A stretch of DNA of 11,248 bases, taken from the NCBI GenBank assembly GCA_900552085.1, contig URYB01000057.1:1-11248 (forward strand), read 5' to 3'. A program made the translations under genes and the position numbers. Shown here one piece after another: positions 1-6,635 of this stretch (position 1 is the stretch's first letter; each line of letters starts with the position of its first letter). The notes under the pieces are model-generated. The model saw nothing but the letters and a program-made list of their open reading frames with translations. It searched no databases and was not told the DNA's origin. This DNA comes from an uncultured Lachnobacterium sp. GTDB taxonomy: Bacteria > Bacillota > Clostridia > Lachnospirales > Lachnospiraceae.

Positions 1-781
1 AATTGATCATATATTTGCGGCATTTCAGATTCGTGACTTTGTGCAAATCCACATCATCGATCATGATCTTGTTCACACGGATCTGCTGATCAATACGGCT
101 GATCATGACTTTTTCATTGACGGACTGATCCTCTCTGCCGATAAAATAGCGATAGAAATCCACGTCCATATAATACATGGTTCTCACATGTGGAAGTGGC
201 TTGTACACATAGATGTTATCCACATAAAAGGTGTGTTTCGGCAGTTCTAATCCACAGGCGCGCAACAGTTCGGTACGATAAATAACAGAATGCATTAAAA
301 TATAATGTCCCTTATGAAAATGCCGGATATCGCTCCATGTAAATACACGATCCTGTGGGAATCCGGTCTGTCGCATGACTCTCTTATGTTGTGCGCCCTC
401 TTTCTCATATACATAGTTTGCAAGCATCATATCAAGTGTCGTCGGTCCACCTGCAAATTCTTTTAATTTCTTAAGAATTTGCTTATAGGCTTCCTCATTT
501 ACCCAGTCATCACTGTCTACGACTTTAAAGAATAAACCAGTCGCATTACGGATTCCGGCATTGACCGCCTCTCCGTGTCCTCCATTCTCCTGATGAATCG
601 CACGCACGATTCCCGGGTATTTTGCCTCATATGCATCAGCAATCTCTGCTGTGCGGTCCTTGGATCCGTCATCAATAATCAGAATTTCCACATCATCTCC
701 ACCTGGCAAAATGGAGTCAATACAATGCTCCATATAATCCTGTGAATTGTAGCATGGTATTGCAAATGTTAATAATTTCAT
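1..781 (-). CDS. Family 2 (GT-A fold) glycosyltransferase, 3' end outside the window
   Basis: My translation gives 260 codons open from the ATG at 781-779 to the left edge, so the C terminus is missing. The product starts MKLLTFAIPCYNSQDYMEHC, the usual GT2 N-terminal strand and loop. Further GT2 marks are EILIIDDGSKDRT (about residues 32-44), NGGHGEAVNAGIRNA (about 66-80) and KVVDSDDWV (about 86-94), where DSDD is the metal and nucleotide-sugar binding DxD-type motif. No membrane segment is seen in the visible part. The family moves a sugar from an activated donor to an acceptor; donor and acceptor cannot be read from the sequence. The start codon shares one base with the glf stop (TAATG), so translation is probably coupled. 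This, with glf making UDP-galactofuranose, suggests a role in a galactofuranose-containing surface polysaccharide, by context only. Confidence 0.9.
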   Translation of the reverse strand, partial: MKLLTFAIPCYNSQDYMEHCIDSILPGGDDVEILIIDDGSKDRTAEIADAYEAKYPGIVRAIHQENGGHGEAVNAGIRNATGLFFKVVDSDDWVNEEAYKQILKKLKEFAGGPTTLDMMLANYVYEKEGAQHKRVMRQTGFPQDRVFTWSDIRHFHKGHYILMHSVIYRTELLRACGLELPKHTFYVDNIYVYKPLPHVRTMYYMDVDFYRYFIGREDQSVNEKVMISRIDQQIRVNKIMIDDVDLHKVTNLKCRKYMIN

Positions 782-1923
782 TATAATTCCTCCGCTAATT
801 CCATTGCTTTACGGCACATTGCATCAATATTGTAGTACTTATATTCTGCAAGTCTTCCAAGCAGATGGAAGTTTGTAAACTGTTCTGTCAATGCTTTGTA
901 TTTCTCGTAAAGCTGCTGATTCTTCTCCTCTAAAATCGCATAGTAAGGAATTTCTCCCTCTGCTCCGGTATATGCAAACGGATATTCTTTCACAATCGTT
1001 GTTCCGTCTGTATCTTTCTGTCCGGTCAAAAATTTGAACTCCGTGATACGGGTATAATCTTCACTGACCGTATAATTTACTACGCTGTGATCCTGAAAAG
1101 AATCCTGATTCAGATGTTCAAATTTGAAATCCAGTGAGCGATATGGAAGACGTCCAAAACGGCAGTCAAACAGCTCATCAATCGCGCCTGTGTAGATGAG
1201 ATCTCCTTCAAATTTTTCATCTTTAAAATAAATTCCATCATCTGTAAATTTCAGCACATCGCCACAGTCGGTATCTAACCATACCTCAATATTCGGATGA
1301 TCTAACATCTTCTCAAACATTGGCGTAAATCCATGTAATGGCACACTCTGGTATTTGTCCTTGAAATAACGGTTATCGCGGGAGATTACAACCGGCACAC
1401 GTCCGGTAACTTCCGGGCTGATTTCTTCCGGTTTCTGTCCCCACTGCTTCATCGTATAATATAAGAAAACATTCTTATAAACAAACTCTGCAATTTCACG
1501 GACATCCGCATCTGCATTCTCGCGAAGCTTCATAATCGGCACACGGCTGCCCTCGCCATATGCTTCGATCAGCTTTTTCTCAAGACGGGCAGCTTTTTCC
1601 TCATCATATACCATATGAAGTGTATTCAAATTAAATGGAACCGGAATGAGCTGGTCCCCGACCTTTGCAACAACCTCATGTCCAAAATCATACCAATCGG
1701 TAAAGCGGGACAAAAAGGCACGCACGCCCTCATCCTCTGTATGGAAAATGTGTGGACCGTACTCATGAATCAAAATTCCATAATCGTCCGGCTTGTCGTA
1801 ACAGTTTCCACCGATGTGATTTCTACGCTCAATTACCAGTACCTTTTTATTTTTTTCTTCTGCTAACTTACGGGCTGTCGTTGCTCCTGCAATTCCCGCA
1901 CCAATAATAATACTATCGTACAT
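781..1923 (-). CDS. glf: UDP-galactopyranose mutase
   Basis: The flavoenzyme converts UDP-galactopyranose to UDP-galactofuranose for cell-surface glycans in the cytoplasm. The 380-residue product is the usual length. Visible motifs are the FAD dinucleotide-binding GAGIAG (residues 8-13), VIERRNHIGGNCYD (about 30-43), GPHIFHT (56-62), YTMKQWG (156-162), GRVPVVISRDNRYF (174-187), LPYRSL (259-264), YTRITE (290-295) and the C-terminal GRLAEYKYYNID (356-367). The arginines matching Klebsiella/E. coli Arg174, Arg250 and Arg280 are present by my alignment from memory. The frame stays open 18 codons upstream, but I chose the ATG at 1923 because it starts directly with the Rossmann strand MYDSIIIGAG and has AGAAGGGA about 9 nt before it. 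The stop overlaps the next gene's start. A promoter lies just upstream, after a long gap from amt, so this is likely a new transcription unit. Confidence 0.96.
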   Translation of the reverse strand: MYDSIIIGAGIAGATTARKLAEEKNKKVLVIERRNHIGGNCYDKPDDYGILIHEYGPHIFHTEDEGVRAFLSRFTDWYDFGHEVVAKVGDQLIPVPFNLNTLHMVYDEEKAARLEKKLIEAYGEGSRVPIMKLRENADADVREIAEFVYKNVFLYYTMKQWGQKPEEISPEVTGRVPVVISRDNRYFKDKYQSVPLHGFTPMFEKMLDHPNIEVWLDTDCGDVLKFTDDGIYFKDEKFEGDLIYTGAIDELFDCRFGRLPYRSLDFKFEHLNQDSFQDHSVVNYTVSEDYTRITEFKFLTGQKDTDGTTIVKEYPFAYTGAEGEIPYYAILEEKNQQLYEKYKALTEQFTNFHLLGRLAEYKYYNIDAMCRKAMELAEEL

Positions 1924-1966
1924 ATATAAAAATCCCTTCTGTTTCGTATATAACTTAACATATTTC

Positions 1967-1994
1967 ATTATACACAATTTTGCGCCTTCGTCGA
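1967..1994 (-). promoter_or_regulatory. Probable glf promoter
   Basis: On the minus strand a perfect TATAAT (-10, 1967-1972) lies 16 nt from TCGACG (-35, 1989-1994, 4 of 6 consensus bases). Transcription would start near 1960, giving a 5' leader of about 35-40 nt to the glf ATG at 1923. The perfect -10 box and correct distance make this the best promoter candidate in the gap; it is predicted from sequence only. Confidence 0.6.
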
Positions 1995-2168
1995 CCTGTT
2001 TTTCATTAACATTGTCTTAACAAATCTTAAATTGTGAACGCCTCGCAAGCGCAACCGTTTGCATTTTTCCATTTCTAGTACTAAAGTCGCAATATTTTGT
2101 TCATATTTTATTTACAAAAAACTCATAAACTAAACATACCAACTTCATAATTGGATTCTATACTGAGT

Positions 2169-2235
2169 TCATAGATAAGAAATTAACTTTTTCTTTTTCA
2201 TATTTTTCTCCTCGCACCTTTAAATGGGCGCGAGG
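2169..2235 (-). promoter_or_regulatory. Hairpin masking a Shine-Dalgarno site before a 10-codon ORF
   Basis: On the minus strand CCTCGCGCC (2235-2227) can pair with GGTGCGAGG (2218-2210) in nine base pairs with one G-U, closing the 8-nt loop CATTTAAA. The 3' arm runs into GCGAGGAG, a good Shine-Dalgarno sequence that sits about 7 nt before an ATG at 2201. That ATG opens a short frame, MKKKKLISYL, ending in TGA at 2169. The arrangement resembles a leader-peptide or translational switch, or the decayed 5' end of a lost gene. No promoter of its own is clear. Function is unknown, and chance cannot be excluded. Confidence 0.35.
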
Positions 2236-2281
2236 CCTCCCTTTAATAATAATATTTTTTCTCATACTAATCTTTTTCATG

Positions 2282-2311
2282 AAAAGAAGGTGCCGGCTGG
2301 CATCTTCTTTT
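2282..2311. terminator. 13-bp hairpin, possible bidirectional terminator
   Basis: The arms 2282-2294 and 2299-2311 pair over 13 bp (one G-U) around a 4-nt loop. The outer part is AAAAGAAG/CTTCTTTT, so each strand ends its stem with T-rich sequence. On the plus strand the stem continues into TTTTGTTTTA, a better U-tract than on the minus strand. It could be a backup terminator behind amt, or end an unrecognised plus-strand transcript. Confidence 0.5.
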
Positions 2312-2344
2312 GTTTTATGCATTCCTGTTCACACCTTTTTTACA

Positions 2345-2380
2345 CAGCAAAAATCCCCGGCTTTCGCCAGGGATCTGCTG
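2345..2380 (-). terminator. Intrinsic terminator of amt
   Basis: On the minus strand, ATCCCTGGC (2374-2366) pairs with GCCGGGGAT (2361-2353) over nine base pairs (one G-U) around a GAAA tetraloop, followed directly by a run of T (2353-2349). An outer clamp CAGCA/TGCTG (2380-2376 with 2349-2345) could close over the U-tract. It starts about 65 nt after the amt stop and is the clear end of the nitrogen block. Confidence 0.85.
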
Positions 2381-2442
2381 TTGATGTATACTAAAACTAA
2401 GGGGATTAGATTCACTAACCTAGCCATTAGATTAGTGCAATT

Positions 2443-4191
2443 TTACTCAACATCCTGTAATGCTTCCATGTCCTCTTCACCTGTACGGATCTTGACAACT
2501 TTTGCAACATCATATACAAAGATTTTTCCATCTCCGATATGTCCTGTGTAAAGGGCCTTCTTTGCAGCCTCTACGACACTGTCTACAGGAATCTTGCTTA
2601 CGACAACCTCAACCTTGATCTTAGGAAGTAAGGTTGCATCGACTTCAGCACCACGATAACGCTCGCCGGAACCTTTCTGGATACCACAACCCATAACCTG
2701 TGTACAGGTCATACCGGTTACACCCAGATCGTTCATTGCCTTCTTTAAGTGATCGTAACGCGACAGTTTTGCGATAATAACAACTTTGTACATTCCGGTT
2801 GCATCCTTTGGAATAGCGGAAACAACCTTGACAGCGGCATCTTTCTTTGCCTGTGAAGCCTCTGCATATTCTGGTGTACCAAGATCTGTGTTTTCGTTGA
2901 CATCCATTGTCATAGTGTTGGAAACATCCATGATGGAGAATCCTGAGTAAGCAGATGCAAGACCATGCTCCATAGAATCCAGACCAACGATTTCCTCTTC
3001 CTCAGTAACACGAAGACCGATTGTCTTCTTAATAATAACAAATGCGATGGTAATTGTTACGGCAGTCCATGCTGCAACAGTAACGAAACCTAATAACTGA
3101 ATACCTAACTGCTTGAATCCGCCACCGTAGAAAAGACCTTTTACTGTATCGTTTCCCGGTGCAGATGTTGTTGCAAATAAACCAACGGCGATTGTTCCCC
3201 AGATACCATTCATCATATGTACAGCCACAGCACCAACTGGGTCATCCACATGAAGCTTATAATCAAGAAGCCATACTCCAAAGCATACAAGTAAGCCAGA
3301 AACAAAACCGATAATAATTGCTCCAAGACAATCTGTCACATCACATGGAGCTGTGATTGCTACAAGTCCTGCAAGAGATGCATTCAGACACATGGAAACA
3401 TCCGGCTTACCATATTTGATCCATGTAAAGATCATACATACAACAGTTGCCACTGCTGGTGCTACGGTTGTTGTAAGGAATACGCTTGCAAGCTGATCAC
3501 CTGTTGTACATGCAGCACCGTTGAATCCATACCATCCAAACCACAGGATAAATACACCAAGTGCTCCAATTGGAAGGTTATGTCCTGGAAAAGCATTGAC
3601 CTTTGTAATCTTCCCGGATTTGTCTTTTGTAAACTTACCAATACGCGGTCCAAGCATTGCAGCTCCGATCAATGCGGAGATACCACCTACCATATGAATT
3701 GCACAGGATCCTGCGAAATCATGGAAGCCAAGCTGTGCAAGCCATCCACCGCCCCAGATCCAGTGTGCTTCGATTGGATAGATCAATGCAGAAATTACTG
3801 CAGAATAAATACAATAAGATAAGAATTTTGTTCTCTCAGCCATAGCACCGGATACGATGGTTGCTGTGGTTGCACAGAATACCAAGTTGAATACAAAGTT
3901 TGAAAAATCAAAATTTGAATAACTTGTAAAAATATCAAATCCAGGTTTTCCGATAAATCCTAAGAAATCTTCACCCAGTAACAATGAAAAACCTATCAGA
4001 ATGAACATAACGGTACCAATACAGAAGTCCATAAGGTTCTTCATAATAATATTTCCGGCATTCTTTGCTCTGGTAAAACCAGTTTCTACCATAGCAAAAC
4101 CTGCCTGCATCCAGAATACCAGTGCGGCACCGATCAGAAACCAGATGCCAAACATGTTGTCATTAATGAAATCAATAATTTGTTGTTCCAT
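2443..4191 (-). CDS. amt: Ammonium transporter fused to a C-terminal P-II (GlnB/GlnK) domain
   Basis: An inner-membrane Amt/MEP/Rh ammonium channel of 582 residues, against about 400-450 for a plain Amt; the excess is a whole P-II domain. The channel part (about 1-395) shows the N-terminal helix with QAGFAMVETG, WIWGGG (about 144-149), the signature DFAGSCAIHMVGG (about 158-170) and DDPVGAVAVHMMNG (about 316-329). The twin pore histidines are His166 and His325. A conserved cytoplasmic tail and a 70-residue linker lead to P-II from about residue 467: VTGMTCTQVMGCGIQKG, YRGAEVDATLLPK, TGHIGDGKIFVYDVA and VKIRTGEED, matching the T-, B- and C-loops. The Gln of IQKG (505) and Lys of LPK (524) are kept, but Val517 stands where GlnB has uridylylated Tyr51. 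The ATG at 4191 was chosen because AAGGAGGG sits 7 nt before it and MEQQIIDFI begins the channel; the open frame extends further only through the leader. It follows glnN, separated by a terminator hairpin. Confidence 0.95.
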   Translation of the reverse strand: MEQQIIDFINDNMFGIWFLIGAALVFWMQAGFAMVETGFTRAKNAGNIIMKNLMDFCIGTVMFILIGFSLLLGEDFLGFIGKPGFDIFTSYSNFDFSNFVFNLVFCATTATIVSGAMAERTKFLSYCIYSAVISALIYPIEAHWIWGGGWLAQLGFHDFAGSCAIHMVGGISALIGAAMLGPRIGKFTKDKSGKITKVNAFPGHNLPIGALGVFILWFGWYGFNGAACTTGDQLASVFLTTTVAPAVATVVCMIFTWIKYGKPDVSMCLNASLAGLVAITAPCDVTDCLGAIIIGFVSGLLVCFGVWLLDYKLHVDDPVGAVAVHMMNGIWGTIAVGLFATTSAPGNDTVKGLFYGGGFKQLGIQLLGFVTVAAWTAVTITIAFVIIKKTIGLRVTEEEEIVGLDSMEHGLASAYSGFSIMDVSNTMTMDVNENTDLGTPEYAEASQAKKDAAVKVVSAIPKDATGMYKVVIIAKLSRYDHLKKAMNDLGVTGMTCTQVMGCGIQKGSGERYRGAEVDATLLPKIKVEVVVSKIPVDSVVEAAKKALYTGHIGDGKIFVYDVAKVVKIRTGEEDMEALQDVE

Positions 4192-4197
4192 AACGTT

Positions 4198-4262
4198 TCC
4201 CTCCTTCATTGACGTACATCGATCACAAGGGATCCTCCCACTTCGTGGGTCGTCCCTCCTTA
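4198..4262 (-). promoter_or_regulatory. Structured amt leader with a duplicated Shine-Dalgarno sequence
   Basis: The sequence AAGGAGGGA occurs twice in the leader, at 4253-4261 and at 4198-4206. Only the second is spaced correctly for the amt ATG. Between them, CCCAC (4249-4245) pairs with GTGGG (4241-4237) around a GAA loop, and an outer GGGA/TCCC pairing (4256-4253 with 4232-4229) can form from the first Shine-Dalgarno copy. The first copy has no ATG at a usual distance (a GTG lies 13 nt downstream). It may be an RNA switch or a mere remnant; no known riboswitch class is recognised. Confidence 0.35.
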
Positions 4263-4268
4263 TGATAT

Positions 4269-4322
4269 AAAAAAGAACACTTCCCCAAAATTCCACAGCT
4301 TTGTGGTTCTGAAAAAGTGTCC
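4269..4322 (-). terminator. Intrinsic terminator between glnN and amt, possibly an amt attenuator
   Basis: On the minus strand GGACACTTTTTC (4322-4311) pairs with GGGGAAGTGTTC (4286-4275) in 12 base pairs (four G-U), followed by six T (4274-4269). Inside sits a second stem, CCACA/TGTGG (4306-4302 with 4297-4293), which can also be drawn as CCAC/GTGG with the six-base loop AAAGCT. It begins 37 nt after the glnN stop and ends 77 nt before the amt start. It may simply end glnN or act as a regulated checkpoint for amt. Confidence 0.75.
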
Positions 4323-4359
4323 TTTATTTTAATAATATTTATGAATTAACTTTCAATAA

Positions 4360-6477
4360 TTATACTTCGAAAATTAAATCTCCATAAGATGGCATTGGCC
4401 ATAAGTCTTTGTCTACAATCATCTCAAGCTTATCTACTGGTGCGCGAAGTGCATCCATTGCTGTCTTAACAGTATCTCTGTAGTATGCTGCCTGATTTCT
4501 GCCTTCTTCCATCTTTCCGCCCTGCTCAGTTACTTCCTGTAACTTTGTCAGTGCAGCTTTGGTCTCTGCAAGTAATGCAGATGTCTCTTTTAACAGTTCT
4601 GTCTGTGTGCTGACATCAGCATCTGCACATGCTGTCTTAACAGTTGCAAGTGACTGTCCAAGCTCTGTTGTATATTTGATAACTGCAGGAATGATCTGCT
4701 TTCCAGCGATATCGATCATAGCCTTTGCTTCGATGTTGATTGTCTTTGCATAAGTCTCATACTCGATCTCTACACGGGACTCAAGCTCTGGCTTTGTAAA
4801 TACGCCGAACTTCTCGAATGCTGCAACAGATTCCGGTGCTGTATAAGCAGGAATTGCATCAACCATGGATTTAATATTTGGAAGACCACGCTTTGCAGCT
4901 TCCTCAACCCATTCATCCGAATATCCGTTTCCGTTGAATACGATTCTCTGATGCTCAACCGCATACTCTTTAATCAGATCATGTACAGCAAGTTCGAAAT
5001 CGTCTGCTTTCTCAAGCACATCACAAGCCTCTGAGAATGCCTCAGCGACGATTGTGTTCAATACAATATTTGCCTGTGCAACAGAATCCTGAGAACCAAC
5101 CATACGGAACTCAAACTTGTTACCAGTAAAAGCGAATGGTGATGTACGGTTACGATCTGTCGCATCCTTCATGAAATCAGGAATTGTCTTAACACCTGTC
5201 TCAAGTTTCTCACCCTTCAAGCTGTGTGTTGCTGTACCAGTAGAGATTAACTGATTTAATACATCTCCGAGCTGGTCTCCTAAGTATACAGAAAGGATTG
5301 CTGGTGGTGCCTCGTTTGCTCCTAATCTGTGATCATTTCCTACGTCAGCTGCTGCTGCACGAAGAAGTGCGGCATGATTATCAACCGCTTTTAAGATACA
5401 GGTAAGTACAAGTAAGAACTGTACGTTCTCATGTGGTGTCTTGCCTGGGTCAAGTAAATTGATTCCGTCATCAGTTGTAATGGACCAGTTGTCATGTTTT
5501 CCGGATCCGTTCACACCTGCGAATGGCTTCTCATGAAGTAAGCACTGTAAACCATGACGTCCAGCTACTTTCTTTAATGTCTCCATGATCAACTGGTTGT
5601 GGTCTACAGCCACGTTGCACTCAGCATAGATTGGAGCTAACTCGTGCTGTGCAGGAGCAACCTCGTTATGCTGTGTCTTTGCAGATACACCCAGTTTCCA
5701 GAGTTCCTTGTTTACATCTTTCATGTAAGCTGCAATTCTCTCGCGGATAGCTCCGAAGTAATGGTCATCCATTTCCTGACCCTTTGGAGGCATTGCACCG
5801 AATAATGTACGACCTGTAAAGATCAAATCTTTACGCTGTAAATATTTTTCACGATCTACAATGAAATACTCCTGCTCAGGTCCAACAGAAGGTGTAACCT
5901 TTGTGGATGTTGTATTTCCAAATAATTTTAATAAGCGAAGTGACTGCTCATTGATTGCTTCCATGGAACGAAGAAGTGGTGTCTTCTGATCCAGTGCCTC
6001 TCCTGTGTAAGAACAGAAAGCAGTTGGAATGCAAAGTGTTGCGCCTGCAGCATCCTGACGAACAAATGCAGGTGATGTACAATCCCAGGCTGTATAACCT
6101 CTCGCCTCAAATGTAGCTCGAAGTCCTCCGGATGGGAAAGATGATGCATCCGGCTCACCTTTGATCAATTCCTTACCGGAAAAACTCATTAATACTTTTC
6201 CGTTTGGCATTGGTGCTGTAATGAAAGAATCATGTTTCTCAGCAGTAACACCTGTCAGTGGCTGGAACCAATGTGTATAGTGGGTTGCACCTTTCTCAAT
6301 AGCCCATTCTTTCATCTCATGTGCAACGACATCGGCTGTCTCAAGATCTAATTCTTTTCCTTCCTCCATTACTTCATGGAGTTTTTTGTAAACTTTTTTC
6401 GGAAGACGTTCCTGCATTACTGCATCGTTAAATACGTTTTCTCCGAAAATGTCTGCTACGTTATAATAGTCACTCAT
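4360..6477 (-). CDS. glnN: Glutamine synthetase, type III
   Basis: The cytoplasmic enzyme makes glutamine from glutamate, ammonia and ATP. The 705-residue length is that of type III (GlnN), not the roughly 450 of GlnA. Motifs in order: GGLRATFEARGYTAWD (about 117-132), FVRQDAAGATLCIPTAF (about 138-154), VGPEQEYF with metal-binding glutamate (198-205), HNEVAPAQHE (270-279), the type III signature KPFAGVNGSGKHDNWS (317-332), RLGANEAPPAI (384-394), and RNRTSPFAFTGNKFEFR (442-458) in the nucleotide/glutamate site. The end DKDLWPMPSYGDLIF is also typical. The frame opens upstream at TTG, but the ATG at 6477 is preferred: AAAGGA lies 10 nt ahead, and MSDYYNVADIFGENVF starts the conserved region. 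The adenylylation-site segment of type I-beta enzymes is not expected in this class. It lies just upstream of amt-P-II, a direct supply-and-fix pairing, and its leader holds a terminator. Confidence 0.97.
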   Translation of the reverse strand: MSDYYNVADIFGENVFNDAVMQERLPKKVYKKLHEVMEEGKELDLETADVVAHEMKEWAIEKGATHYTHWFQPLTGVTAEKHDSFITAPMPNGKVLMSFSGKELIKGEPDASSFPSGGLRATFEARGYTAWDCTSPAFVRQDAAGATLCIPTAFCSYTGEALDQKTPLLRSMEAINEQSLRLLKLFGNTTSTKVTPSVGPEQEYFIVDREKYLQRKDLIFTGRTLFGAMPPKGQEMDDHYFGAIRERIAAYMKDVNKELWKLGVSAKTQHNEVAPAQHELAPIYAECNVAVDHNQLIMETLKKVAGRHGLQCLLHEKPFAGVNGSGKHDNWSITTDDGINLLDPGKTPHENVQFLLVLTCILKAVDNHAALLRAAAADVGNDHRLGANEAPPAILSVYLGDQLGDVLNQLISTGTATHSLKGEKLETGVKTIPDFMKDATDRNRTSPFAFTGNKFEFRMVGSQDSVAQANIVLNTIVAEAFSEACDVLEKADDFELAVHDLIKEYAVEHQRIVFNGNGYSDEWVEEAAKRGLPNIKSMVDAIPAYTAPESVAAFEKFGVFTKPELESRVEIEYETYAKTINIEAKAMIDIAGKQIIPAVIKYTTELGQSLATVKTACADADVSTQTELLKETSALLAETKAALTKLQEVTEQGGKMEEGRNQAAYYRDTVKTAMDALRAPVDKLEMIVDKDLWPMPSYGDLIFEV

Positions 6478-6501
6478 TTCCACAACATCCTTTCTTTCCA
6501 A

Positions 6502-6521
6502 CAATCAAATCCCCTTGATTG
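6502..6521 (-). promoter_or_regulatory. Hairpin just upstream of the glnN ribosome binding site
   Basis: CAATCAA and TTGATTG form seven perfect base pairs around a six-base loop. It ends 9 nt before the AAAGGA Shine-Dalgarno sequence (6488-6493) and has no U-tract, so it is not a terminator. It could affect ribosome access or mRNA stability. The loop on the minus strand is GGGGAT, which does not fit the ANTAR-target A1/G4 rule. Confidence 0.4.
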
Positions 6522-6552
6522 CATTTTATTTTATAAAGCGAAACTTTTTACT

Positions 6553-6586
6553 AAAAAAGGGCATTCCAATCCTAGTTGGAACGCCC
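6553..6586 (-). terminator. Intrinsic terminator inside the glnN leader (candidate attenuator)
   Basis: GGGCGTTCCAA (6586-6576) pairs with TTGGAATGCCC (6569-6559) over 11 base pairs (one G-U) around the loop CTAGGA, followed by six T (6558-6553). fba already has its own terminator about 200 nt upstream, and both candidate glnN promoters lie between the two. This hairpin is therefore best read as a control point on glnN transcription, 75 nt before the ATG, and not as the end of another gene. Confidence 0.75.
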
Positions 6587-6635
6587 TCGTTCATATCTCG
6601 CATTTATTCTGAAACTAAGATACCTCTTTCCAACT
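6574..6635 (-). promoter_or_regulatory. Possible antiterminator pairing in the glnN leader
   Basis: AGTTGGAA (minus strand, 6635-6628) is an exact complement of TTCCAACT (6581-6574), which covers the upper part of the terminator's 5' arm and two loop bases. Pairing of these eight bases would stop the terminator from forming. It works only if transcription starts upstream of 6635, that is from the promoter at 6668-6697; from the nearer promoter the first element would lie in the untranscribed spacer. Confidence 0.35.

Larger units (their letters stand above)
1924..2442. other. Long intergenic region between amt and glf, rich in hairpins
   Basis: This 519-nt gap holds no convincing protein gene. 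Reading in the direction of transcription it contains: an imperfect hairpin right after the amt stop (2413-2437, CACTAA/TTAGTG outer stem plus CTA/TAG); a strong intrinsic terminator (2345-2380); a second 13-bp hairpin (2282-2311); a Shine-Dalgarno-masking hairpin with a 10-codon ORF (2169-2235); an AT-rich stretch (about 1990-2168) in which I see nothing firm; and the glf promoter (1967-1994). Minus-strand GCGAGG occurs twice (2210-2215 and 2041-2046), so the CCTCGC at 2230-2235 has two possible partners. Confidence 0.7.

Noticed and set aside
1924..1977. An 18-codon N-terminal extension of Glf
   Set aside because: The extension covers the predicted -10 box and leader, has no good ribosome site, and homologues begin at the Rossmann strand that follows the ATG at 1923.
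2158..2322. A 54-codon minus-strand frame in the amt-glf gap
   Set aside because: Its ATG has AGGA directly adjacent, too close to work as a ribosome site, and the frame runs through two strong hairpins. The product is basic and shows no recognised domain.
4192..4296. A 35-codon N-terminal extension of Amt
   Set aside because: It would translate through the terminator's 3' arm, U-tract and both leader elements; the ATG at 4191 has a strong, well-placed AAGGAGGG.
6496..6581. GTTGGAA (6496-6502) as antiterminator partner of TTCCAAC in the glnN terminator
   Set aside because: This copy is transcribed after the terminator, so it cannot prevent termination. The upstream copy at 6628-6635 is in the right order and is reported instead.
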